Assembly (NCBI GenBank): GCA_028284545.1 | Contig: JANQRN010000079.1 | Span: forward strand, 1-36,353 | DNA length: 36,353 bases | From: Rhodothermales bacterium | GTDB lineage: Bacteria; Bacteroidota; Rhodothermia; Rhodothermales; JABDKH01 | Direction: 5' to 3' | Shown here: positions 24,622 through 32,417 of the stretch, in pieces | How positions within the stretch are numbered: the first letter of the stretch is position 1 | Layout of the letters: the number at the start of each line of letters is the position of its first letter | Notes under the pieces: model-generated | What the model saw: the letters and a program-made list of their open reading frames with translations, nothing else | Databases searched by the model: none | What the model was told of the DNA's origin: nothing | Position numbers and translations under genes: made by a program

Positions 24622-25287
24622 ATGCTATTCTTCTATTGCGCTCGACGGAAAGATGTGGGTCGAATCGAGGAGGAAGGATTGCCGCCTCGGAGGGACAAGG
24701 CGTACCTACTCCACGCAACGCTTCGAGAAGCACGGAGTACCGCAAAAGGTGCAATCATCGCCGTGCAGACTAACATAGACGGAACGTGGTTGTCTGAAGC
24801 GATCGTTTCTGATTCCATTGAGGTTGACCACGTGCCACGGCGCTGCCTCCTTAACGTTGAACCGTACCGTCAGCCGCGCGCAATCACTGCGGCCGGCGGC
24901 GTCTTTGCGAGGATTCGAAACGGCGAGATGCAAGTGCTCCTCATTCACCGACGCGGGAAGTGGGATCTGCCCAAGGGCAAGAAAGATCGTGGGGAGTCGA
25001 TTCGCGAATGTGCCGTGAGGGAGGTCAGCGAGGAGATCGGTATCGACCCGCCAAAAGTGCTCCGAGCGATCGGACGAACGACACACGGCTATCCAGACAA
25101 GAAGCGATACGCCATCAAGACTACCCACTGGTATGCGATGCATACCGAGGAAACGGGCTTCATCCCGCAGCGAAACGAAGGCATTGACGCCGTCAAATGG
25201 ATCCCGATTGAGGAGGCGATCGCAAAGATGGCGTTCCCTTCGTTGCGCACTCTCCTGCGCGAGCACAGGTCAGAGCTGACCGACTAA
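24622..25287 (+). CDS. Nudix hydrolase with N-terminal KptA/DUF952-like domain
   Basis: The 221-aa protein starts at ATG 24622, 4 bp after the thioredoxin-like gene. The track start 24496 lies inside that gene and is rejected. The C-terminal Nudix domain (~residues 92-215) has a complete Nudix box, GKKDRGESIRECAVREVSEEIGI, preceded by RRGKWDLPKG. Residues 1-80 (FFYCARRKDVGRIEEEGLPP, AYLLHATLREAR, AIIAVQTNIDGTWL, VPRRCLLNVEPY) resemble the ADP-ribosyltransferase-like fold of KptA or DUF952 proteins: entry helix, EEGL turn, LLHAT strand and a VPxxxL end. Nudix hydrolysis of a nucleoside diphosphate is likely; the substrate and the N-domain role are unknown. Confidence 0.85.
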   Translation: MLFFYCARRKDVGRIEEEGLPPRRDKAYLLHATLREARSTAKGAIIAVQTNIDGTWLSEAIVSDSIEVDHVPRRCLLNVEPYRQPRAITAAGGVFARIRNGEMQVLLIHRRGKWDLPKGKKDRGESIRECAVREVSEEIGIDPPKVLRAIGRTTHGYPDKKRYAIKTTHWYAMHTEETGFIPQRNEGIDAVKWIPIEEAIAKMAFPSLRTLLREHRSELTD

Positions 25288-25333
25288 AGGTACCAGGCTC
25301 GAGAACCGCAGGAGGGCGCGTTCGGCGGTCGGC

Positions 25334-26086
25334 TTACTCGCCGATCACGCCACGGATCCAGTCCACGTACGTCGAGACACGCGTGTAATACTCGGTGACC
25401 CCGTAGACACCCTCCACGCCGCCGGTAGCCTCCGTGTCTTGACCGGAACTCACCCCCAGGATCCAATACTTGCTGCCCTCCTGGATGAGGGCGGGACCAG
25501 CGCTGTCGCCAGGACCGCTGATGCCTTCAAGCGGCTCGGCGCGCGCGTGTTTGGCGTTGGGCGCATCGAAGTCCCAGGTTAGAAACTCCGGCATTGCAAC
25601 GTCGACGCGATTCGTGGCTGCCCTGAACTTGCCGTCGTTCCGCACCGGCCCTGTTTTCCCCGTCCCCAAGTCACCGTTTCCGATAAGGATGACCGACATC
25701 CCTTCCTCGTCCCGTTCCTCATACAATTGCGCAAATACCGGGGCGTAGTGTGGGGTCGCGAGTCGGAGCAGCGCAATATCCTCCGGGAATCCGCTTTCCG
25801 CCCAGCCCGGATGCAGAATAACGTCGGCAACCTCCAGGTAATCACCATTTGCGGCCAGCAGGCGTTCGCCCGGGCCGATTTCCTGCGCCACATGTGCCGC
25901 GCTGAGCACCCACTCGGGACTGATGAGGGTGCCAGCCATGTCGGTGGTAGAGAACCGCACAAGGGCTTGCGTGATGGGCAGTGACTTGGCGAAATCCAGG
26001 TATTTCTGGTCATTGACATCGTGACGCACGATGATGGTATCCGCGGCCACGAGGGCGAGGGTCAACAAAACGGATAGGAGGCGCAT
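25334..26086 (-). CDS. Trypsin-like (S1 family) serine protease, secreted
   Basis: The 250-aa protein has signal peptide MRLLSVLLTLALVAA. The triad is readable: His in VLSAAHV (~residue 66), Asp in EDIALLRL (~104) and Ser in GPGDSAGPAL (~196). The canonical GDSGGP is GDSAGP here, which is unusual but probably tolerated. STYVDWIRGVIGE matches the C-terminal helix of chymotrypsin-fold enzymes. It probably degrades proteins in the periplasm or outside the cell. It is divergent from the ECF sigma operon across ~155 bp. Confidence 0.9.
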   Translation of the reverse strand: MRLLSVLLTLALVAADTIIVRHDVNDQKYLDFAKSLPITQALVRFSTTDMAGTLISPEWVLSAAHVAQEIGPGERLLAANGDYLEVADVILHPGWAESGFPEDIALLRLATPHYAPVFAQLYEERDEEGMSVILIGNGDLGTGKTGPVRNDGKFRAATNRVDVAMPEFLTWDFDAPNAKHARAEPLEGISGPGDSAGPALIQEGSKYWILGVSSGQDTEATGGVEGVYGVTEYYTRVSTYVDWIRGVIGE

Positions 26087-26157
26087 CGGTCACCGAGCGG
26101 ATTGGTTTGAGGAGGTAGCGTCGTGCTTCTCTAGAACAACATGAGTACGACCAGTCT

Positions 26158-26193
26158 GGTTAACAGGCGACTATTTTCGGGTTCGTGTTAACC
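26158..26193. promoter_or_regulatory. GGTTAACA-N20-TGTTAACC inverted repeat, probable operator
   Basis: GGTTAACA (26158-26165) and TGTTAACC (26186-26193) form a perfect 8-bp inverted repeat with a 20-bp spacer. The spacer contains TATTTTCG, one mismatch from the TAnnTTTG -7 element. It lies upstream of the membrane-protein/sigma operon and overlaps the GTG that the track uses as a start, supporting the later ATG. A third GGTTAACA lies at 28787-28794. Confidence 0.45.
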
Positions 26194-26241
26194 GAAACAG
26201 CCTCCCATTCGTTGTTTCCAGAAGCAAACGACTTGACCGCC

Positions 26242-26709
26242 ATGTCTGACGTCCTACTCTCTCTGCCCGTGGTTCTTGCTGAGGTTATCGCACTCGCAGC
26301 AGTATCCGTATACGCGATCCGCAGTCATCAGCACCGGAAGCTCGCGGCGCAATTGTCCAGACAGCGCTCTATTCGGGAATTCCTTCAGACAACCGAGAAG
26401 GAGCAGATCTCGGAGTTGCTGAAGACCGAAGAAGCAAAGGCCATTCTCTGGCGGATGCTTGAGGACCCCCGTCCGGCCAAGGTGGTGCAGGCTGAGCACC
26501 TTGGCAATGCCATTCGGAACGTTGTGACGGGCGTACTGCTGATCGGCCTGGCAATCACCCTGAAGATCGCCATCGCGGGAAGCCTCATGATGTTTGTTGC
26601 AGGTATTCCCTTTGAACTGATCCTCGGCGTCATCGGAATATGTATGCTGGGTGCCGGGACGGGGACGCTTGCACGTGTGCTGCTGATGGCCCGGATCGAG
26701 TCCGATTGA
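26242..26709 (+). CDS. Small membrane protein preceding the ECF sigma gene
   Basis: The 155-aa protein starts at ATG 26242 (MSDVLLSLPVVLAEVIALAAVSVYAI); the track GTG at 26185 overlaps an inverted repeat and precedes the first TM. TM1 is ~residues 3-25. A cytosolic charged helical segment follows (RQRSIREFLQTTEKEQISELLKTEEAKAILWRMLED), then two more TMs (VVTGVLLIGLAITLKIAIAG and FELILGVIGICMLGAGTGTLARVL). No known family. Because it is 14 bp upstream of an ECF sigma gene, it is a candidate regulator or sensor of that sigma, though anti-sigma genes more often follow. Confidence 0.7.
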   Translation: MSDVLLSLPVVLAEVIALAAVSVYAIRSHQHRKLAAQLSRQRSIREFLQTTEKEQISELLKTEEAKAILWRMLEDPRPAKVVQAEHLGNAIRNVVTGVLLIGLAITLKIAIAGSLMMFVAGIPFELILGVIGICMLGAGTGTLARVLLMARIESD

Positions 26710-26723
26710 CCAGGCAGACTGTG

Positions 26724-27326
26724 ATGCGGGACGACGGACGTTACGACGACACCCCCCGAGACGACGATCAGCGGGGGGGCCGATTCAGGGCGGAGTACGA
26801 GGCCCTCGTACCCAGGTTGATGGGATACATCCTGACCGCAACGGGGGAGCGCGAGACTGCGCTTGACCTGCTACAGGAAACCATGATCCGGTTCTGGAGG
26901 TCACCGTTCTATTCCTCAGAACAGCACCACTCTGCTGAAGATTCACGGCGCTATGCTTTCCGGATCGCGGCCAACCTCCTCAAAGATCATCGCAGGAGCC
27001 GTGCACGATACGCCGAAATCATCGCGCGATTCGAAGAGGAACATCGTGCTCGCCGCAGTCCGGAGGTTGACCCCGACCTTCCCATCGACTTGCAACGCGG
27101 CCTGCAGAGACTCAAGCCGCGGGAGAGGGAATTGCTCTGGTTAGCCCACGGGCTCAACTACACGCACACGGAAATCGCCGATTTGTTGGGATACCGCCCG
27201 CTCAGCGTACGGGTCCTGTTAAGCAGGGCCAGGAATCGATTGCGCCATGTAATGGTCGGGTTGGACGGCGCAACACCTTCAGATCACCCGCCCCCGCCCT
27301 CGGATCCCCTTCTGCCCGCGGACTGA
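26724..27326 (+). CDS. ECF-family RNA polymerase sigma factor
   Basis: The 200-aa protein starts at ATG 26724 (GTG 26721 is possible); the track start at 26640 lies in the preceding gene. Sigma region 2 is YEALVPRLMGYILTATGERETALDLLQETMIRFWRSPFY, then RRYAFRIAANLLKDHRR. Region 4 is LKPRERELLWLAHGLNYTHTEIADLLGYRPLSVRVLLSRARNRLR, with the helix-turn-helix. There is no region 3. The Pro-rich tail (DHPPPPSDPLLPAD) overlaps the end of the convergent S41 gene by 43 bp. A zinc-finger anti-sigma was not seen. It probably directs an envelope-stress or accessory regulon. Confidence 0.92.
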   Translation: MRDDGRYDDTPRDDDQRGGRFRAEYEALVPRLMGYILTATGERETALDLLQETMIRFWRSPFYSSEQHHSAEDSRRYAFRIAANLLKDHRRSRARYAEIIARFEEEHRARRSPEVDPDLPIDLQRGLQRLKPRERELLWLAHGLNYTHTEIADLLGYRPLSVRVLLSRARNRLRHVMVGLDGATPSDHPPPPSDPLLPAD

Positions 27327-28717
27327 GCGCCCAGGAGCAGCGGTGCGCTTAGCGCGGCCTCCAAATCCGCATCTATAGCATCTCGATAAGAAGCGAACTC
27401 CTTGGGCACCCGAAAATCCAGTGGAAGGAACGCGGCGTCCCCCAAATCAGGGTCCCGCTCGACAAACTGCGTCGATACCGTCATCCAGATCTTTGTCTTG
27501 GGGAGATCGATGTCCCTTCCCTCGCTGGGGCTGTTGGGTTTCCCGCGAGGGGGTTCGCCAACAAGGCGGGCGTTTGCTGACCGGCGCAACTCTGCGGCGT
27601 TGGTCAAGGCTGCCGAATAGGTGCGTCGACCCACGAGGACAAACAGGCGCCCTTGTGATGTGAAATCGGTTCGTGCCGCAAGTCCGTCGATCAGGGCGCG
27701 GGCGGTCAGCGGCTCGCCGCCGGTGTTCTGGCGCAAGTCAATGATCAGGCGTTCCACCGGATTCTGGTCCATGAACGCGAAGATTTCCTCAGCCATTCCC
27801 GCCACGGTGGGCCGATCCTTCTGGTCCCAGCAAGTGTTGTACTGGAAAAAGACGGTCTCGTCCTCTTCCAGATACTCCCACCAATAGTACTTCCTTTCGC
27901 TGAGGTGGGGGAGCGTAAGCGGCGTCGCAAACAGGTATTCCAGTCGGCGACTGACGGGCCGTCTGTCCGGATACACTGAGTTTGCCGTGAGCCAGCTGCC
28001 CTTCCGGTACGCCTTAAGGTTCTCGGAACGAAACGTTTCGGTGATACCCCCCTCGAATTCGAACCGGACACTATCCGCTGAGGGTGCCACGCCGAGCACG
28101 TGCAGCAATTCGGGCCGGAGAATGTGGAACGAAGACGTGTAGGCATATTCCATGTCATTGTCGGCGGAGATGGTCGAACTGATTACGCGCAACACTTCAC
28201 CAACTTCCATTCCCTCAATGCGCAGAAGCTCCTTTCCTATGAGGTGTTCATGCGTCGTTCGGGCGGCCGTCACGAACATCCCGTCATCAAACAACCAGAG
28301 GTGCAGCGGAATGAACCTGAACATCATCCCCCGCTGTTCACCCGGGTACATTGACGTGTGCCCGTCACCCACCATCGCAATCACCTCAGAAAGCCTGACC
28401 AGTGCCTGGTTGACGCTCAATGTGGGAAGGTCATCGTGTAGCGCGGCTACCGCGTTCTCGAACGTGTCTTGCGGAATCTCGTGGTAGAGATCCACGTGTC
28501 GTTCGAGCAATGCCGTGTGCATGGTCTGCAGGTCTTCCTGCCATTTCTTCGCCTTCCCGGGACTCATCACCTGTGCGTTGTTCGAGCACCCCGAAAACAA
28601 GGAAGACGCGGTCAGCAGCGCGACCAATCCGATTCCTACACAGCGCCGGGCAGTTACACTGGTTGTGTGAGCGGTGGGCTCTGGTCGCTGGACACGGGAA
28701 GCTAATTGGGTAGGCAT
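27284..28717 (-). CDS. S41 family peptidase-like lipoprotein
   Basis: The 477-aa protein has lipoprotein signal ending ALLTASSLFSGC. The S41 (tail-specific protease/C-terminal processing) core shows MVGDGHTSMYPG near residue 117, VERLIIDLRQNTGGEPLTARALIDGL, and FVLVGRRTYSAALTNAAELRR with the candidate catalytic Ser. No PDZ domain is obvious, placing it with the interphotoreceptor retinoid-binding/S41-like lipoproteins. Substrates are unknown. The N-region before the hydrophobic core is long (~26 residues). The C-terminal Gly-rich tail (GRRGSEGGGG) overlaps the sigma gene. Confidence 0.85.
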   Translation of the reverse strand: MPTQLASRVQRPEPTAHTTSVTARRCVGIGLVALLTASSLFSGCSNNAQVMSPGKAKKWQEDLQTMHTALLERHVDLYHEIPQDTFENAVAALHDDLPTLSVNQALVRLSEVIAMVGDGHTSMYPGEQRGMMFRFIPLHLWLFDDGMFVTAARTTHEHLIGKELLRIEGMEVGEVLRVISSTISADNDMEYAYTSSFHILRPELLHVLGVAPSADSVRFEFEGGITETFRSENLKAYRKGSWLTANSVYPDRRPVSRRLEYLFATPLTLPHLSERKYYWWEYLEEDETVFFQYNTCWDQKDRPTVAGMAEEIFAFMDQNPVERLIIDLRQNTGGEPLTARALIDGLAARTDFTSQGRLFVLVGRRTYSAALTNAAELRRSANARLVGEPPRGKPNSPSEGRDIDLPKTKIWMTVSTQFVERDPDLGDAAFLPLDFRVPKEFASYRDAIDADLEAALSAPLLLGAQSAGRRGSEGGGG

Positions 28718-28786
28718 TGTTCAGGAAGGTGTTGGTGTCGAATGCGTGGTCATTCCACACCATACCAACCGTGCCTGGTCGGCCCT

Positions 28787-28794
28787 GGTTAACA
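28787..28794. promoter_or_regulatory. Third GGTTAACA copy, upstream of the S41 gene
   Basis: GGTTAACA sits 70 bp upstream of the S41 start, in the 85-bp gap between the M14 and S41 genes. It matches each half of the repeat at 26158-26193. A single 8-mer could be chance. Confidence 0.25.
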
Positions 28795-28802
28795 CACGGC
28801 CG

Positions 28803-31340
28803 TCAGTCCGTCCCAACTGCGAAGACGGCATTTCCGAAAAGCACCTCACCGGTGTACCACATCCCACGGAAAAGCAGGTCGTCCATCGCGTAGACAACGG
28901 TTCCGCGACCGACATCCTGCACGCCGAGGGCCAGCGAGCCGGCGATCCGTTTCCGGGTATTGTGCCCGGCAAAGCCGCTGATGGGTTCGCCGTCCTCGAC
29001 GACGGCAACGTTCCATCCCTGCTTCAGCAACTTCGCGGTGCTGCTGCTACGGCGCAGAACCGGCAGGCGGTCGCCAAGCCCGTAGGCGAGCGGGTGGGTT
29101 CGGTCAGCTGTGGCTAGGAAGATGGCCCCGGGGATTCCATCTGAAATGCGGCGTCGCACACGATCTGCGTATGGTTGTTCGACCGGGCCGACCGCTGCTG
29201 AGTCGGGCTCGGCGCCCCGATTCATCTCGAGCGCAAAGCCTGACTTGCCGGCGAAGAATCGTGCCGCGCCATCCAATGCAATGAGCTTTCCCCCTCCACG
29301 AATCCACGCGCGCAGGTCGCCCATAGCGTCCTCGTCAAGAACACTTCCGTAGGACCCGCTCGGCATGACAAGCACGTCGTACTGTCCCAGGTCGGTGCCG
29401 CCAAGGCGGTTGCCGTTGACGATCGTGACAGGGTAGGCAGCGCGTTCGTCGAAATAGTGCCAGATCTGCCCGAGGGAATAGGACGACACCGTCGAGCCAC
29501 CTACGACAGCCACTCGAGGAGCCTTGAGGTAGCCGACATCTCCAGATCCGAAATCCGGCCCACTGTCGACGAAGCCCGTTGAGGCCGGGAATAGTTCTCG
29601 ACCAAATTTAGCCGCAATAGACTGAACCTGCTCGTCGAAGCGCGCGCCGATTCGCGTATTGCCGGTTCGGGTGATAATGAGCGTGCCCCGCTCAAAAGTC
29701 TGGCCGGCAAGAGAGATCGGTTCGTGTGCCATTCGCACGAGGATTCCCGCCTTATGCAGTGCGGCCAGGAATCGGTGGTCCTCCAGGGAGCCGAATCGTG
29801 CCAGGTAGGCATAAGGTCTGATGCCGGCGGCTACAGCCGGGACTGTTGGCGTGCTGACATCGGTCAATTCCAGGCGCCGTGCGTCAGATGCAACTACGGC
29901 ATCGAGGCCGTAGAGCAAGGGAAGAGACCAGGTCGTGATGTCGTAGGTGACCGAGTCTGCAAGCAGCGGGTCGGGTTCCAGCAGGACGTCCGCAAGCACA
30001 CCCTTGGGCTGACTGGTTGAAACGACAATATCGCCTGGATCAACCGAGTGCCGACCGCTTCGCCCGTCTAGATAATTGCGCCCCGATACGGTCGTCGAAG
30101 TCGCGACGGTCTGGTACTCGATCCCTTGTATGTCCAGGAGGTGCATCAGCGCCGCCGCGCGCTCTCCGCGCGCGTCCCGCTTGATGACGAATGTGCGGGG
30201 TTCGCTGTCTGGTTCAAAGTATGCGGCAAACTCGGCTACTACGCGACCCGCGTTCTGTGCCGTGACTTCGATTGTAGATAATCCGGTGGTGTGATGGTGT
30301 GCGATGCGATCCGCCAGAGTCAGCGTGTCACTCTCCGCGGTCTTGATGGCAAGGCCAGCTCTCCCAGATCCCGCTTGCTCATACGTCATTCCGATGGACC
30401 CATTGAAAGTCGGCCACGTGTCACCGTATCCGGGGTACAACAAGTCGAAGCTCTGCCTGGTGAAGTAGAGCCACCCGTTCTCATCGAAGTATCTGGCGTG
30501 GTTGCGGCCAATCTGAGTCTGAAAGTCTCGTTGCCATTCGGTGACGGAAGCGTGGTAGGGTTCAGCAGCTGGTGCGAAATAGTAGGGGTTATTGACTCCC
30601 TGCTCGTGGAAGTCGACATGGACGTGTGGCATCCAGGCGTTGTACCTCTTGAGACGTGCGCGTGTCTCCTTCTGTGAGGCCCAGGCCCAGTCCCGATTCA
30701 GGTCAAAGTAGTAGTGGTTGGAGCGCCCACCGGGCCACGGTTCGTTGTGCGTCCGGTCATCGCTGTTGGGATTGACAAAGGCACCCGCCGTTCGATTGTA
30801 CCACTGTACGTAGCGCTCGCGACCATCGGGGTTGAGACACGGGTCAATGATGACAAGGGTATTCTCGAGCCACTCCTGGGTTCGCGCGTTGCCAGTGTCC
30901 GCCAGTTCGAAAAGCGTCAGCAAGGATGCCTCTGTCCCGACAGATTCGTTGCCGTGAACGTTGTAGCTGAGCCACACGATCGCGGTCGGACTGGCTGTCG
31001 GCGTGGCCGACCCCTTCGTCAATTCGATATTCTCCGCACGGATGTCGTCAAGCCGCGAGAGGTTGTCGGGCGTCGACACAAACAACAGGGTCAGCGGCCT
31101 GTGTTCATACGTCTGTCCGTAGGTCTCGATCGTGACGTTAGGGGAGGCTTGGGCCACGTGACTTACGTAGTCAACTACTCGATGATGCGGTGTGAAGCGG
31201 TCGCCCAGCTCGTAGCCGAGGAATTCTGCGGGCGACTGGATCTGCGCGTGTGCCTGCCGGGCGCTTGATGTACCGAGGAGGGTCAAGGTTACCAGCGCGG
31301 CAATCGCTACGCGCGACAACAGGTTGTTTGGTTGGGTCAT
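28803..31340 (-). CDS. M14 family zinc carboxypeptidase, secreted
   Basis: The start is ATG 31340 (MTQPNNLLSRVAIAALVTLTLLGTSSARQAHAQ, a signal peptide); the track TTG 31370 and ATG 31358 are upstream alternatives. The 845-aa protein has M14 zinc ligands HGNE (~residues 129-132) and a later His in VHVDFHEQGVNNPYYF; MTYEQAG supplies the general-base Glu. DPCLNPDGRERYVQW and YYFDLNRDWAWASQ are substrate-site segments. The C-terminal part (~600-750: SYSLGQIWHYFDE, YDVLVMPSGSYG, LRAWIRGGGKLIALDG) resembles a glutamine-amidotransferase-like fold. It probably acts in extracellular protein or peptide degradation. Confidence 0.92.
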   Translation of the reverse strand: MTQPNNLLSRVAIAALVTLTLLGTSSARQAHAQIQSPAEFLGYELGDRFTPHHRVVDYVSHVAQASPNVTIETYGQTYEHRPLTLLFVSTPDNLSRLDDIRAENIELTKGSATPTASPTAIVWLSYNVHGNESVGTEASLLTLFELADTGNARTQEWLENTLVIIDPCLNPDGRERYVQWYNRTAGAFVNPNSDDRTHNEPWPGGRSNHYYFDLNRDWAWASQKETRARLKRYNAWMPHVHVDFHEQGVNNPYYFAPAAEPYHASVTEWQRDFQTQIGRNHARYFDENGWLYFTRQSFDLLYPGYGDTWPTFNGSIGMTYEQAGSGRAGLAIKTAESDTLTLADRIAHHHTTGLSTIEVTAQNAGRVVAEFAAYFEPDSEPRTFVIKRDARGERAAALMHLLDIQGIEYQTVATSTTVSGRNYLDGRSGRHSVDPGDIVVSTSQPKGVLADVLLEPDPLLADSVTYDITTWSLPLLYGLDAVVASDARRLELTDVSTPTVPAVAAGIRPYAYLARFGSLEDHRFLAALHKAGILVRMAHEPISLAGQTFERGTLIITRTGNTRIGARFDEQVQSIAAKFGRELFPASTGFVDSGPDFGSGDVGYLKAPRVAVVGGSTVSSYSLGQIWHYFDERAAYPVTIVNGNRLGGTDLGQYDVLVMPSGSYGSVLDEDAMGDLRAWIRGGGKLIALDGAARFFAGKSGFALEMNRGAEPDSAAVGPVEQPYADRVRRRISDGIPGAIFLATADRTHPLAYGLGDRLPVLRRSSSTAKLLKQGWNVAVVEDGEPISGFAGHNTRKRIAGSLALGVQDVGRGTVVYAMDDLLFRGMWYTGEVLFGNAVFAVGTD

Positions 31341-31430
31341 TTCCTGAGATGTGCACATGTTGGGCCCCAAAGTACGAGATCATGGTCTTGGGCGCCGTCA
31401 CAAGTCGGTTTAGCGGAGTATCCTTGGAAG

Positions 31431-32411
31431 GTGACAAAACGTAGACACAAATATCGTGTGCGATCGACCCTCTCGGCCGCGGCGCTCATGGGGTGCGGGT
31501 TCCTGTTTGCCGGATGTGGTGCCGTCTACTTCGTCGGAATGCCGTTTGTCTACGACACCATTCGTTCTGACAGCGTAACTGAGCACTCGAACGAGCGCTA
31601 CTACGACGGCCCGACCGAGGAGGACAAGAAGACGCGCCTTGACCTCTTCGTTCCCGAGGGACGGGATTGGCCTACGCTGGTCTTTGTTCATGGTGGCGGC
31701 TGGACAAACGGCGACAAGGACCTTCGAGTTGGCGGGAAGGACGTGTATCGCAATATCGGTCGCTTCTTCGCATCGCGCGGCGTCGCCGCAGCGGTAATCA
31801 ATTACCGGCTGTTACCCGGCGTGCATTGGACGACACAGATCAAAGATGTTGGCCGCGCTGTTCTCTACGCACGGGAACGCGCGCGGGAAGAAGGCGGTGA
31901 TCCGACGCGTCTGTTCCTTTCGGGACATTCGGCCGGTGCCCAGCTCGTCACGCGCATTGCTCTTGACGCCGAATATCTCGTCGGGCTTGGCTCGGATCGC
32001 GAGATCGTTTGCGGTGTGATTGCCGTCAGTGGTGCGGGCTACGACATGGAGGACGCAGAGACTTACGCCCTCGGCGCCGACTTTGACTACCTGGATAGTC
32101 GCTTCTCGGTAGTTGATCGTGGTGAGACATGGCCGGCGGACGCCTCCGTCATGCAGTTCATCGACGGCCGGGCGCCACCTTTCCTGGTTGTATATGGAGG
32201 TGCAGAACACCCGGCGCTGCAGCACCAGTCGATGTTGTTGTCGGATCAGCTCGAGGAATCGGGCGTGGCTGTCGATACCGTTGTCGAAGAAGGGACAGAC
32301 CACGCAAGAATGGTTTTGGCATTGAGTCGAAAGGGTAGCAGGTCAACCGATGAGGCACTCGACTTCATCGAGCGAAATGAATGCGGAACGCCACCCGCCA
32401 CCCGGCGTTGA
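31431..32411 (+). CDS. Alpha/beta hydrolase (HSL/carboxylesterase-like) lipoprotein
   Basis: The ~326-aa protein probably starts at GTG 31431 (VTKRRHKYRVRSTLSAAALMGCGFLFAGC), giving a basic n-region and lipobox LFAGC. The track start 31332 would lie in the divergent M14 gene and its gap. HGGGW is the oxyanion-hole motif, LFLSGHSAGAQL carries the nucleophile Ser, and DHARM near the end holds the catalytic His. This resembles the hormone-sensitive-lipase/carboxylesterase group. The substrate is unknown. The radical SAM gene follows 6 bp later. Confidence 0.85.
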   Translation: MTKRRHKYRVRSTLSAAALMGCGFLFAGCGAVYFVGMPFVYDTIRSDSVTEHSNERYYDGPTEEDKKTRLDLFVPEGRDWPTLVFVHGGGWTNGDKDLRVGGKDVYRNIGRFFASRGVAAAVINYRLLPGVHWTTQIKDVGRAVLYARERAREEGGDPTRLFLSGHSAGAQLVTRIALDAEYLVGLGSDREIVCGVIAVSGAGYDMEDAETYALGADFDYLDSRFSVVDRGETWPADASVMQFIDGRAPPFLVVYGGAEHPALQHQSMLLSDQLEESGVAVDTVVEEGTDHARMVLALSRKGSRSTDEALDFIERNECGTPPATRR

Positions 32412-32417
32412 GCGACC

